A stretch of 54,246 nucleotides of DNA from Calothrix sp. CSU_2_0 (GCA_012034595.1 JAAUPE010000036.1:1-54246), one strand, 5' to 3'; shown: positions 1 through 9,010, counted from the stretch's first letter. Notes: a model not told the origin generated them from the letters alone. Numbers and translations are program-made.

Positions 1-159
1 GTTGCATCAAAGTCTTCAAACTCAGTGCAGAATCAATCGAACGTAGTTGTTCAGCAACCAGCTCCACGACAGCAAGCACAAAAAGCTATCCAGCCATCTT
101 CACGACAGCAAGCACGCAAGATGCCTAAGAAAAAGAGCCGATGTGGTTGTGTAAGTTGA
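1..159 (+). CDS. C-terminal end of a Gln-rich protein, 5' truncated by the window
   Basis: Frame 1 is open from the first base to a TGA at 157-159 and gives 52 residues rich in Gln, Ser and Lys. A 15-bp direct repeat (CACGACAGCAAGCAC at 65-79 and 101-115, period 36) encodes a repeated RQQA segment. The protein ends in a basic stretch followed by CGC, Val and Ser (KKKSRCGCVS). It looks like a flexible, low-complexity tail. The domain that would identify the protein is outside the window, so no function is assigned. An intact reading frame and in-frame repeat period support that it is coding. Confidence 0.5.
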   Translation, partial: VASKSSNSVQNQSNVVVQQPAPRQQAQKAIQPSSRQQARKMPKKKSRCGCVS

Positions 160-735
160 GTAATTTAGTTTCTAAATCAATTTCTTGTTTAGTGCTAGGT
201 TTCTCGAATTTTGTCATCCTCTACTGTAAAATAAACTGGGTTACAACTTGTTTTGTATTTATTTGTTCAATGCACTTGGGTGATCGGCAGTTTTTAGTGT
301 ACTGGCTGAACAAAGCAACCCGCCATTCGGTTTTGTTCGTGTCGCTATGTTTCGGCTTAATAGGTGTGTGGCAGTGGTTGACGAGGTAAGTAGTCGCACT
401 TTTCGGCGGAACGTTTTAGTTGTTGGCTTTTTACTTTGATGATTTAATGCTTGCGTCATTTTGCTGTTTTCGGAAGCACGTGTTGCGTAAATCACTGTTT
501 GTTGATTAGACGTGCTTTTGAGTTGCATACTTAATATATTTAATAACTGAGTATTTTCTGAGGACAGGCTAAGAACCAGATGCTACCGTGGTGTAATTCC
601 AAGCAAAGAGGTAAAAATTTATCACTTCCGAAAAATTAGTTGCTCTAATTGTAAAGAACAGATAAGGTTACGGGAACAATATTCCAGTACCTTGAACAAT
701 AGCGATTACTTGTACTGCCCAACAACAGAAAAATT
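160..735. other. Intergenic region, no supported gene
   Basis: Short open frames on both strands here give no recognisable protein and have no ribosome-binding site I would trust. I see no clear hairpin terminator or tRNA-like fold. The region should contain the terminator of the partial upstream gene and the promoter of the HpsJ-like gene. Confidence 0.4.
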
Positions 736-1572
736 ATGAATAATAGTTTTGCAGCAGCGACTGCTTCCCGCACTCTCAAGATTGTCGGAATAATCCTGAT
801 TTTATCCTTCCTCGTCGATTTTGTACTTTTGCTGTTTCCCTTCCAACCTACAGATAAGGAATGGCAGATTAACTTGGCAACGGCATTAGTTGACAGAGGC
901 ATTGTGCCACTCGTTGGTTTAGGGATGCTATTTGCCGGATATTGGGCAGATAGTTTCGATAGCGAGGGATTTGGTAGTTTTGACTTAAGAATGCCTGCGT
1001 TAGTCATATCAAGCCTGTTAGGTTTGATGTTTTTACTAATTTTCCCCTTGCACTTAAATAATATCCGTCAAGCAAGCAATCAAACCATTGAACAAATCAG
1101 CAAGCGAGCGGAACAAGCGGAAACACAACTCGATAACCAATTGTCTCAAGTAAAAGCTCAACTTGGAAACGAGCAAATCAAAGCTGAACTTGAAAAACAA
1201 AAGAATCAAGTTAAGACTCAGTTTACAGAACTGCTTAAGGACGAGCAAAAATATAAGCAAGCGCTAGAAAATCCAAACTTACCAGCGCAGCAGAAAGACT
1301 TACTCAAGAAATTTAAGGCTAATCCCCAAGAACTTGATAAATTTATTGCTCAACAAAGTAATCCCGAACAATTAGCAGAGCAACAAAAGCGTCAAATCCG
1401 CGAGCAAAAGGCAGAAGCTGAGAAACAAGCAAAGGATCGTGCTTGGAAGTCTGGGTTGCGGATTGGTATTAGTAGTTTGTTACTGTCGATTGGTTACATT
1501 ATCATAGGCTGGACTGGCTTAAGAAGTATGGGTGTGGGACAAGGTAGCACACGCAAGGTTGCTGCACGCTAA
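736..1572 (+). CDS. HpsJ-like membrane protein (hormogonium polysaccharide family)
   Basis: This 278-residue protein resembles the HpsJ family linked in Nostoc to hormogonium polysaccharide and gliding. Three hydrophobic segments lie at about 15-34, 54-71 and 86-107. A charged, Gln/Lys/Glu-rich coiled coil follows at about 110-235, then a fourth membrane segment at about 239-259 and a short basic tail. The probable arrangement is an integral membrane protein with a long cytoplasmic or periplasmic helical rod between membrane anchors. No other hps genes are beside it except a glycosyltransferase 370 bases downstream, so a role in polysaccharide export is inferred from family resemblance only. 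A run of T directly follows the stop codon. Confidence 0.65.
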   Translation: MNNSFAAATASRTLKIVGIILILSFLVDFVLLLFPFQPTDKEWQINLATALVDRGIVPLVGLGMLFAGYWADSFDSEGFGSFDLRMPALVISSLLGLMFLLIFPLHLNNIRQASNQTIEQISKRAEQAETQLDNQLSQVKAQLGNEQIKAELEKQKNQVKTQFTELLKDEQKYKQALENPNLPAQQKDLLKKFKANPQELDKFIAQQSNPEQLAEQQKRQIREQKAEAEKQAKDRAWKSGLRIGISSLLLSIGYIIIGWTGLRSMGVGQGSTRKVAAR

Positions 1573-1596
1573 TTTTTTTTTGGCTGGTGACAAATA

Positions 1597-1644
1597 AATT
1601 TTTAAGGGTTAGTAGCTGTAAAGCGTACTTTACCCTTAAAAATT
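1597..1644 (+). terminator. Inverted repeat after the HpsJ-like gene
   Basis: A perfect 13-bp inverted repeat (AATTTTTAAGGGT at 1597-1609 and its complement at 1632-1644) starts 25 bases after the stop codon. A smaller nested hairpin, GTAAAG-CGTA-CTTTAC, lies inside it. It is AT-rich and lacks a long T-run on the plus strand, so it may be a weak terminator or just a repeat. Confidence 0.4.
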
Positions 1645-1744
1645 GTTTCTGTATTATTGTGTTGCGATAAGCCGACTGCATTAAGTTCACGAAACTTTAT
1701 AAAATAAACTTAGGATTGTGAATGAAACAATTTGCAATTCTTCT

Positions 1745-1803
1745 TGTGGGACAGGCATCTTGCCTGCTACTAGATCGAGAACGGGCAGGATGCCCATTCC
1801 ACA
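1745..1803. repeat. Interrupted palindromic intergenic repeat
   Basis: The arms TGTGGGACAGGCATCTTGCC and the imperfect complement ending in GGGCAGGATGCCCATTCCAC flank a short centre. This type of GGCATCTTGCC / GGGCAGGATGCCC palindrome is a familiar dispersed intergenic repeat in cyanobacteria. It could fold in RNA, but I see no evidence of a regulatory role here. Confidence 0.55.
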
Positions 1804-1940
1804 ATATATGTAAATTTTTTAGATTTCATTCTTTAATAACCAAGCATTAACAATATTTATTATTAACCTTACTTTATCTAAAATTTACCGTAATCACTGT
1901 ACTATTTGATACTATAGATTAATTATTATATGAGTATAAT

Positions 1941-2834
1941 ATGATTTCAATTTACATATTGACTTATAACGAAGAAATAGATATTGCAGCTTGTATAGAG
2001 TCTGTGAGTCTATCAGATGACATTATTGTAGTGGATTCGATGAGTAGCGATCGCACGGTGGAAATTGCGAATCGTTACCCAGTACGTGTTGTTCAACATG
2101 CATTTGAAAGTCACGGAAAGCAGCGTACTTGGATGCTAGAAAATATTGCTCCTAAGTATGAATGGGTTTATATTCTTGAAGCTGACGAGCGTATGACTCC
2201 GGAATTATTTGCGGAATGTATTTCTGTAAGTAAAAAACCGGATTTTGAAAAAGCTAATGGTCAAAAATGTGACTTTATTGGTTACTATGTTGCCGAACGA
2301 GTTATGTTTATGAATTCCTGGATTAAACACAGTACCCAGTATCCACGCTACCAACTCCGATTATTTCAGCATGGTAAAGTTTGGTTTAGCGACTACGGAC
2401 ATACTGAACGGGAAGTTTGCGATGGTGCAACCAGCTTTTTGAAAGAAACCTATCCACATTATACTTCTGGTAAGGGTTTGAGCCGTTGGATAGATAAACA
2501 CAACCGCTACTCCACAGATGAAGCTAAGGAAACGGTTTATCAGCTAGAAAATGGCGATATCAAATGGCAAGATTTAATCTTCGGAAAGTCGGAAGTCGAA
2601 CGTCGTCGTGCCCTTAAAGATTTATCATTACGTTTACCAGCCAGACCGATTATACGCTTTATTTACATGTATTTTATTTTGGGCGGTTGCTTAGATGGAC
2701 GCGCTGGTTTTGCTTGGTGTACTTTGCAGGCTTTTTACGAATACTTGATTTTACTTAAAGCTTGGGAAATCAAAAATATGCCGCAACCAAGTTTGGATGT
2801 GAAGGTATTGGAGCAGGTAGGAAGAAGTTATTGA
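1941..2834 (+). CDS. Family 2 glycosyltransferase
   Basis: A 297-residue inverting GT-A type glycosyltransferase. The N-terminal strand and loop TYNEE (8-12), the VVDSMSSDRT nucleotide-binding segment (about 30-39) and an acidic metal-binding EAD (80-82) fit the GT2 fold. The sequence resembles the WaaE/KdtX-like branch, which adds sugars to lipopolysaccharide cores or exopolysaccharide. A hydrophobic stretch near residues 235-265 could sit against the membrane. The donor sugar cannot be predicted. It follows the HpsJ-like gene on the same strand but with 370 bases and two repeats between, so co-transcription is doubtful. Confidence 0.8.
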   Translation: MISIYILTYNEEIDIAACIESVSLSDDIIVVDSMSSDRTVEIANRYPVRVVQHAFESHGKQRTWMLENIAPKYEWVYILEADERMTPELFAECISVSKKPDFEKANGQKCDFIGYYVAERVMFMNSWIKHSTQYPRYQLRLFQHGKVWFSDYGHTEREVCDGATSFLKETYPHYTSGKGLSRWIDKHNRYSTDEAKETVYQLENGDIKWQDLIFGKSEVERRRALKDLSLRLPARPIIRFIYMYFILGGCLDGRAGFAWCTLQAFYEYLILLKAWEIKNMPQPSLDVKVLEQVGRSY

Positions 2835-3025
2835 GGAAATGCCAGCAAACAATGATACATCTATTGAATTGGGGTATTTTATTTTCTGAAAGTTCCTTAT
2901 CCCAGAATAAATACCGATTTTCCCATTCCCTTTAAATATGCTTAAAGTTCTCAAAACCTGATAATCTACAACGTATAGTTAAAACAAAAACGCAAGTAAA
3001 ACGTTTCAACTCCGTAGTTAATCAT

Positions 3026-4402
3026 GTGAAATTGAACATGGCTCAAGATTATCACCGTGCGAAGCTCAGAGGTAAATCATTTAAGGGAAAAGATTTAGCG
3101 GGTACTGACTTCTCATACTCGGATATTCGTGGTGCAGATTTTACTGATGCAAATCTTAAGGATACCAACTTCAGTCATGTGAAAGCAGGATTGCAACGTC
3201 GTTGGGCTATTGTTTTAGTGATATTTGCTTGGTTACTTTCAGCTTTAGCTGGGTTACTTTCGGCAATTGGTGGTTCGTTGGTGGGTATTTTGCTGTTAGA
3301 TAGCGATCGCGAAAATCTCTATGTTGGGATTGTGAGTTTAGCTGTCTTAAGCATCTTTTTTCTGATTACTATTTATCGAGGTGTTAGCGCTGCTTTTGGC
3401 TTTATGGCTTTGTCTGTAACTTGTGCTGGTGTTGCTGCTGTTGGCTGGGCTGGGATTGTGGCAGTAACATGGGCTGGGGGTAGTGCAAATGCTGGTGCGA
3501 TGGCATTAGCGCAGGTTGTTGCGGTGGTGGTTACGGGTGCTGTAGCGATAGTGTCTACTATTCTTGGTACTGTGGTAATTGCGGGAACTGTGGCGCTTGC
3601 TGGTTCTGTGGCTGGTTTATTTGCGGTTACTGTGACTATTTCTAGTGCTGCTTTGGTATCTGGTGTGATTGCGATGATGGCTGCAAGGGTAAATCCGATT
3701 GCTGGAGGTGTGGCAATTGCGATCGCGGTTTCTGTTATCCTACTTTCGGCTTATGTTGGTTGTTTGGCTCTGTTTGAGGATGAAAAACAAAGTGTAATTC
3801 GGGATTTAGCGCTATCGATGGCTACTCGTTATGGAACTAATTTTCAGGGTAGTGATTTAACTGATGCTGATTTTACCCGTGCGAAGTTAAAAAATACCAA
3901 TTTACTAAGAACTAATTTAACCCGTACTAACTGGTTTGAAGTCGATCGGTTAAATGTTGCTGCGATCGGCAAATCTTACCTGAGTAATCACAAAATTAGA
4001 AAATTATTACTGACGAAAAATTTACAGAACAAAAATTTAGATGGTTGGGATTTACAGGGTTTGAATTTGCGGGGTGCAAATTTTATTGATGCTAGTTTAA
4101 TTGGGACGAAGTTAAATAATGCGAATCTGCAAAATGCTAATTTAGCAAGGGTGAATCTCATGCGATCGCAGGTTGATAATACGGACTTTCGCAGCGCAAT
4201 TCTCACAGGTGCTTTTATTGAAAGTTGGGGAATTACACCGGAAACTAAATTAGATGGGGTGCAGTGCGATTATATCTTTATGCGTGTACCGACAAAAGAT
4301 AATCCAAATCCCCAACGTTTGCCTACTAATTGGGATGAAATGTTTCAAGAAGGTGAATTTACACAGTTTTTTAAACCATTATCTAAAGTATCGCAAAGTT
4401 AA
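3026..4402 (+). CDS. Pentapeptide-repeat / transmembrane / pentapeptide-repeat protein
   Basis: A protein of 454-458 residues with three parts. Residues 12-52 are A(D/N)LXX-type pentapeptide repeats that would form a right-handed beta-helix. Residues about 57-252 are very rich in Ala, Val and Gly and contain several hydrophobic helices. Residues about 265-435 are pentapeptide repeats again, followed by a short Pro/Asn-rich end. The GTG at 3026 is the longest start; the in-frame ATG at 3038 gives an N-terminus (MAQDYHRAKLRGKSF) that looks more natural. Pentapeptide proteins are common in cyanobacteria and their functions are mostly unknown. The sandwich of a membrane domain between two beta-helices suggests a membrane scaffold or sensor, but this is inference. 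Confidence 0.75.
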   Translation: MKLNMAQDYHRAKLRGKSFKGKDLAGTDFSYSDIRGADFTDANLKDTNFSHVKAGLQRRWAIVLVIFAWLLSALAGLLSAIGGSLVGILLLDSDRENLYVGIVSLAVLSIFFLITIYRGVSAAFGFMALSVTCAGVAAVGWAGIVAVTWAGGSANAGAMALAQVVAVVVTGAVAIVSTILGTVVIAGTVALAGSVAGLFAVTVTISSAALVSGVIAMMAARVNPIAGGVAIAIAVSVILLSAYVGCLALFEDEKQSVIRDLALSMATRYGTNFQGSDLTDADFTRAKLKNTNLLRTNLTRTNWFEVDRLNVAAIGKSYLSNHKIRKLLLTKNLQNKNLDGWDLQGLNLRGANFIDASLIGTKLNNANLQNANLARVNLMRSQVDNTDFRSAILTGAFIESWGITPETKLDGVQCDYIFMRVPTKDNPNPQRLPTNWDEMFQEGEFTQFFKPLSKVSQS

Positions 4403-4415
4403 TAAATTCAGGATA

Positions 4416-4447
4416 TTCTGCCTTCTACCTCCTGCCTCCTGCCTTCG
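4416..4447. repeat. Short CTGCCTYC tandem repeat
   Basis: Three or four degenerate copies of a heptamer-like unit (CTGCCTTC/CTGCCTCC) lie just after the stop codon of the pentapeptide gene. Such short tandem heptamers are typical of heterocystous cyanobacteria. No function is evident. Confidence 0.4.
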
Positions 4448-4557
4448 ACTACAACTATAATTCCGTATTCATGCCGTGCGATCGCAGTATCTCAATGAGC
4501 AGATAAATCAAGAGATAGTTTTTATAGGTTAATTTCTTATACTAAATATAGTGCTTT

Positions 4558-4571
4558 AGGAGCGATCGCAC
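4558..4571 (+). promoter_or_regulatory. Ribosome-binding site merged with a HIP1 octamer
   Basis: AGGAG (4558-4562) lies 9 bases before the ATG at 4572, and the HIP1 octamer GCGATCGC (4562-4569) fills the spacer. This supports the ATG at 4572 as the start of the Uma2-type gene. Confidence 0.55.
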
Positions 4572-5225
4572 ATGGTACAAGAACGCTATAAAATGAATCT
4601 ACCAACCAGCGCTGAATTAGCTTGTTCGGATGATATTCCTGTGGATAATGAGGAACAGAATTACTTACCCAATTTTTTACTATTCCTGCTTGAGTTTATT
4701 TGGGCAAGTCGGAACGATTGGTTTTTTGGTGTAGATATGGGGGTTTATCACACTACAGGGGCAAATGCCAGGGTTCCTGTGGTTCCTGATGCTTTTTTGT
4801 CTCTTGGTGTTCCTCGCAGACGTAATAATACTTCGAGAGCTAGTTATCTTGTTTGGGAAGAAGAGGATGTAGTCCCTATTTTTACTTTGGAAGTTGTTTC
4901 TCAAACCTACGGGGGAGAATACGACACCAAAATGAAAATTTATGCACAGTTAGGGGTTTTATATTATTTAGTTTATAACCCAAATTTTTGGAAACGCGAC
5001 CAACATCAACCCTTTGAGATGTATCGTTTGGTAGATGGGGAATATCAGCAGCAAATAGGAGAACCTTTTTGGATGCCAGAAATTTGTTTAGGTATTGGTA
5101 GGAATATTACACAATCTGGTGGACTTCAACGTGAGGTGCTGTATTGGTACAATGAAGCTAATGTTCGCTATCAAACACCAGAAGAGTTATTAGAAAGTTA
5201 CAAAAATCACTTTGGAAATTTATAA
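4572..5225 (+). CDS. Uma2-type putative restriction endonuclease (DUF820)
   Basis: A 217-residue member of the Uma2/DUF820 family, which has a PD-(D/E)xK nuclease-like fold and is greatly expanded in cyanobacteria. The family pattern is visible: PDAF (D73), LEVVS (E107), then a Lys-containing helix DTKMKIYAQLGV (118-129) and a YYLVYNP strand (131-137). The length fits the family. Despite the name, biological substrates are unknown for most members; many are scattered as single genes. It stands alone here. A degenerate gene fragment on the opposite strand starts 14 bases after its stop. Confidence 0.8.
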   Translation: MVQERYKMNLPTSAELACSDDIPVDNEEQNYLPNFLLFLLEFIWASRNDWFFGVDMGVYHTTGANARVPVVPDAFLSLGVPRRRNNTSRASYLVWEEEDVVPIFTLEVVSQTYGGEYDTKMKIYAQLGVLYYLVYNPNFWKRDQHQPFEMYRLVDGEYQQQIGEPFWMPEICLGIGRNITQSGGLQREVLYWYNEANVRYQTPEELLESYKNHFGNL

Positions 5226-5238
5226 GATTCACGTTAGT

Positions 5239-5418
5239 TTAAAAACTTCCTTTTTCCGCAAAGCTCCATTTCACAATTCCATCTTTTTCTGATTTTGCTA
5301 AAATATTAAACCATTCTAAGCTTTCCAAATGTTCGCTAATAATCTGCTTTTGTTTAGCTGTAACTTTGAATTGAGCAATTATTTGTTCTAGCGTCCATTC
5401 AACAGTGCTACGATCGCA
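5239..5418 (-). pseudogene. C-terminal fragment of an unidentified gene
   Basis: On the minus strand a frame is open from just after a TAA (5419-5421) to a TAA at 5239-5241 and encodes 59 plausible residues, including WTLEQIIAQFKV and LESLEWFNIL. It contains no ATG or GTG start, and TTG occurs only halfway along. Composition and amphipathic helices look like real protein rather than chance. I read it as the 3' remnant of a gene whose upstream part is lost. The family is not recognised. Confidence 0.4.
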
Positions 5419-5621
5419 TTACTGAAGTTAAAAGTCATTATGATCGCAGTGTCGTTTCTTCTGGTGTGGGTTTTATATATACAATCGATGACAAATTTAC
5501 AATAAATATTGTAAAGACGAGCCTAGAAAAGATAATTATATAAATAATACCTCTTTTCCAAACTCGCCTAAATTATTTCAGTTTCTGTTGCGACAAAATT
5601 GACAAAACTATTGAATTGCAA

Positions 5622-6089
5622 CTAATCCCAATCTTGAACATTTATTGGTTCTTCACCACCAATACCGATCGCAGTCTCTTCGATATCAGCTTCATTTATA
5701 TTCAGGTTGTTCATCGATGCTTGGTAAACGTTAGAGTTGTGAATGGTCGCACGACTAAAGTTTACTCCATCTAGGTCTGCTTGCTTCAAATTGACATTTG
5801 TCACAAAAGCAGAAGTTAGATTCGCATCTTCTAAATTAGCACCAGTTAAATCCGCACCTTCGAGGTTTGCTTTGCTCAGATTTGCACCTTTAAGATTAGC
5901 ACCACGCAAATCCACACCGATCAAATGGGCTCCTGTTAAATCCACACCAGCCAAATTACATTTAATGCATTCACGTGTTTGCAAAAGTTGTTGCATCTGT
6001 GGATTTTTTACTGAATTTTGAGCACTAACAACACTAGTAAAAAGTAGGGGAGTAGCTAGGGTTAGAGCAGCGAATAATTTAATCATCAT
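5622..6089 (-). CDS. Exported pentapeptide-repeat protein
   Basis: The best start is the ATG at 6089 (or the adjacent ATG at 6086), preceded by an AAGGGGG ribosome-binding site; an upstream GTG at 6110 is possible but less likely. The product of about 155 residues begins with a signal peptide (MMIKLFAALTLATPLLFTSV...SAQ). A CIKC pair follows, then about 15 pentapeptide repeats of the LXGAN type and an acidic C-terminus. The pattern of signal peptide, Cys pair and beta-helix is common in cyanobacterial lumenal or periplasmic pentapeptide proteins. Its function is unknown. The two Cys residues could form a disulfide after export. Confidence 0.75.
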   Translation of the reverse strand: MMIKLFAALTLATPLLFTSVVSAQNSVKNPQMQQLLQTRECIKCNLAGVDLTGAHLIGVDLRGANLKGANLSKANLEGADLTGANLEDANLTSAFVTNVNLKQADLDGVNFSRATIHNSNVYQASMNNLNINEADIEETAIGIGGEEPINVQDWD

Positions 6090-6490
6090 AAAAGCCCCCT
6101 TGGTCAGCACATTGCTTGTATTTTGTTCCTCACAATCTTATTATCGCACTTCTTTGTTATTTGGTCATTAGTTCAGTCAACAAACTGTCTATTTTTTTGC
6201 TGAGGATACTGTCACAATCAACAATGTCTATTCTGCAAACCCTTATTCTCTAAGGGTTCGCAATGTTTCAATACTCAAAATAATCTTTCTGTCCTAGCAT
6301 TTAAAGATATTGTTAAATATCTGTAACAATGAGGATTGAATAATTTGAAGATTATTACCTATCTTTGAAAAGATTAAGTTAAGTAATCCTACAATTATTA
6401 ATAAGAATTTCATCAACCAAATGTGATAACTTTATAAATATTTTTGAGGAATAGTTACAGACGTAGTAGACTCATTACCCTCTACAGAAT
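6090..6490. other. AT-rich intergenic region
   Basis: About 400 bases between two minus-strand genes. It should hold the promoter of the exported pentapeptide gene. I see no supported gene, tRNA or strong terminator. Confidence 0.4.
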
Positions 6491-7401
6491 TTAAGAATCC
6501 GAATAAGTTTTTTCTTTGCTTAAAAAATTCCAAATGTATTGATTTACCAACGCTGGCTGCTCTTGCTGTATCCAATGGCTGCAATTGGGAATATAATGAA
6601 TTTGAAAGTCTTTAACATATTTTTCAGTCCCGTAGGTTAATTCTTTACCCAATGCTGTATCATTTTCCCCCCAAATCATCATTGTAGGAACTTCCAGCAA
6701 TCTCCAGGTTCGACTTACTGATTTAGGTTTGAAAATATTGCGGTAATAATTCACCATTGCGTTTAAAGCACCAGGTTTGGATGCTGCGTCTTTATAAGCG
6801 TCGATATTAGCTGGGGTAAAAGCACTTTTATCAACTGCCATACCTTTGATTGCGGTTTCGAGAAATTGATAATTTTTTGATTTGATGAATAATTCTGGTA
6901 GAAAAGGTAATTGAAAAAAGAATATATACCAACTACGTAGCAACTGTTGAAGTGTAAGCAATCCCGCAGCAAACTTAGCAGGATGGGGAAGATTGAGGAT
7001 AATTAGCTTTTCGAGCATCTCTGGGTATGCGTAAGCAAAAGACCATGCGATGTCGGAGACAAGCCGCTTCGCGTCTACGCACCACCCCAATCATGTCCTA
7101 CAAGTATACATTTCTTGTAACCTAAGCCGCGAATCACTCCTTCGATATCTTTGACAAACTCATCTATCACATAGGCAGATTTTTCTTGAGGTTTATCGCT
7201 ATCGTTGTAACCCCGTAAGTCTAGTGCGACTACTTTATAGTTTTTGGCAAATTCTGGAATCTGATATCGCCATGAATACCAAAATTCCGGGAATCCATGT
7301 AACATCAGGATTAAGTCGCCTTCACCTTGGGTTACGTAGTGCAGTTTGATACCATTACTAATAATATATTCGTGCTGCCAAGTGCTTTCGATAACAGACA
7401 T
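6491..7401 (-). pseudogene. Alpha/beta hydrolase (epoxide hydrolase / haloalkane dehalogenase-like), interrupted by a small repeat
   Basis: Two frames join into one alpha/beta hydrolase. The upstream part (7401 down to 7075, 108 codons) holds the oxyanion-hole HGFPEFW motif and the GHDWGG nucleophile elbow with Asp. It stops at a TAG immediately after GHDWGGA. The downstream part continues in another frame as IAWSFAYAYP and carries the cap region, the acid segment (WGENDTAL) and the terminal histidine segment (NCSHWIQQEQP). Exactly 26 extra bases (7052-7077) separate the two frames. Removing them restores both the family-typical GHDWGGAIAW and a HIP1 octamer. The gene is therefore probably non-functional, unless the downstream part is translated alone, which would lack the nucleophile. 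Confidence 0.85.
7052..7077 (-). mobile_element. 26-bp small dispersed repeat inserted in a HIP1 site
   Basis: The bases GTCGGAGACAAGCCGCTTCG and six more interrupt GCGAT|CGC. Deleting 7052-7077 recreates GCGATCGC and the open hydrolase frame, so the ends are defined to the base. Size and composition fit the very small dispersed repeats described in Nostoc genomes, which have no coding capacity. No target duplication is visible. Confidence 0.7.
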
Positions 7402-7407
7402 AATATT

Positions 7408-7437
7408 GATTTTGGATTTTGGATTTTGGATTTTGGA
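7408..7437. repeat. TTTTGGA heptamer array before the hydrolase start
   Basis: Four tandem heptamers (GATTTTG units) lie 7 bases upstream of the minus-strand start codon at 7401. They form the untranslated leader if transcription starts above them. The rest of 7438-7732 shows no supported gene. Confidence 0.65.
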
Positions 7438-7732
7438 ATTGGTAATTAAAGAATTATTGTAAAGTGATGTGCAGCTAGATTGTATAAGCCTAAAACATAG
7501 AACACTCGTAGTGTGGGCATCTTCGCATCTGTTACTAAATTAAGCATGTGACAGTTTACCGAAGCACATATAATATCGTCTTAAAGCCATTATTGTTGAA
7601 TTTGATATTCCCGACTTCTTTAATTAGATAGGAATATTAACATCGCGTTCTATTCCCAATGCAACATGACAATAAGAGGAACAAAAGCAAATATCACTAA
7701 TCCCAGTCAGATTAAAGTTTGCAACAGTAAAT

Positions 7733-8912
7733 ATGATGGTAAATACTGAAATACGCGGGATTTGGCTAACTACAACCGACAGCAATGTACTTTCCTCGCA
7801 AACACGAATCACGGAAGCAATGGAATTTCTCGCAGAAACTGGGTTTAATGCTGTTTTCCCTGTCGTTTGGAACAAAGCAGCAACGCAATATCCCAGTCAG
7901 GTTATGCGTCAGACATTTGGTGTGGAAATCAACCAGCAATGTATTGGACGTGATCCGTTAGCAGAAGTGGTAGAAGCAGCGCATCAAGTTGGATTGAAAG
8001 TTATACCCTGGTTTGAATACGGTTTTGCTAGTTCGTATAATTTAATGGTGGGATGTTGCTAGCGAAAAAACCTGAATGGATAGCACGGGATATTCAGGGG
8101 AATTTGCTTAAAAAGAATGGTTTTGAATGGATGAATGCACTCGATCCAGATGTGCAAGAATTTATGTCCAATTTAATATTAGAAGTTGTCCAAAATTATG
8201 ATGTAGATGGAATTCAAGGAGACGATCGCTTACCTGCATTTCCCTGTGAAGGAGGTTATGACAGGGGAACAGTAGAGCGCTATCATCGTCAATTTGGCAC
8301 AAATCCACCAGCGAATAGTAAAGATAAACAATGGCTGCAATGGCGTGCTGATATTTTAACTCAATTTTGGGAAAGACTTTATCATCAAGTTAAAGCAGTT
8401 AATCCCAATTTAATTGTTTCTATCTCTCCGAATATCCATGATTGGGCATATACAGAATATCTCCAAGATTCTCCTACTTGGTTAAAACAGGGATAGTTGA
8501 TATTATCAATCCACAGATTTATCGACGCGATTTCAATAGCTATAAACAGATTATTGATAAGTTAGTCTTGGAACAATCCACAAATTTAGCTTTGCCGAAA
8601 TTTGCTCCGGGAATTTTGATGAAATTAAGTTCGTATGTCATCAATTCTGACTATTTACTACAGGCAATTGAATATAATCGAATTCATGGTATTAAGGGAG
8701 AGGTATTCTTTTTTTATGAAGGATTGCGCGAGAATAACAATCAATTAGCAAAAGTGTTGCGAAATAATATTTACGCTAAATCTGCTAAGTTTCCGACAAT
8801 TTCAGAATTGAATCAATCTAATATTAAAAGTACTAATATTAAAAATACTAATATTAAAAATCAAAATTTATCAGTTTGGGGAAAATTACAAGAATTTTTT
8901 AAAAATCTATAA
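7733..8912 (+). pseudogene. GH10-like family glycosylhydrolase with two frameshifts
   Basis: Three overlapping frames (7733-8062, 8053-8496, 8442-8912) encode successive parts of one protein of the cyanobacterial family 10-like glycosylhydrolases (GHL10/DUF187 type). It starts with RGIWLTTTDSNVL and contains VIPWFEYGF, the conserved VDGIQGDDRLP and the INPQIYRRD barrel segments. The first break is at about 8044: one extra A in TTTAATGG would give NLNGGMLLAKKPEW. The second is at about 8493: one A after CAGGGA would give LKQGIVDIINPQ. Both are single-base losses. The protein would be about 390 residues when repaired. No signal peptide is evident. Real decay and assembly error are both possible. 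Confidence 0.8.
8820..8864 (+). repeat. 15-bp tandem repeat in the GH10-like gene tail
   Basis: Three copies of AATATTAAAARTACT-like units encode NIKST-NIKNT-NIKNQ near the C-terminus of the broken glycosidase. The period is a multiple of three, so copy changes keep the frame. Confidence 0.6.
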
Positions 8913-9010
8913 ATCCAGATAAAGAAAATAAATTAGGGTAAACAGCCGTTTACCCCTGCAAGAATTGAATGGTTGTTTACCCGTAGAATATGTTTGAACG
9001 CAAACTGTAT

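Noticed and set aside
259-528. 89-codon minus-strand frame near the left edge
   Set aside because: Ser/Thr-rich without motifs, overlapping another chance frame on the opposite strand; no start signal.
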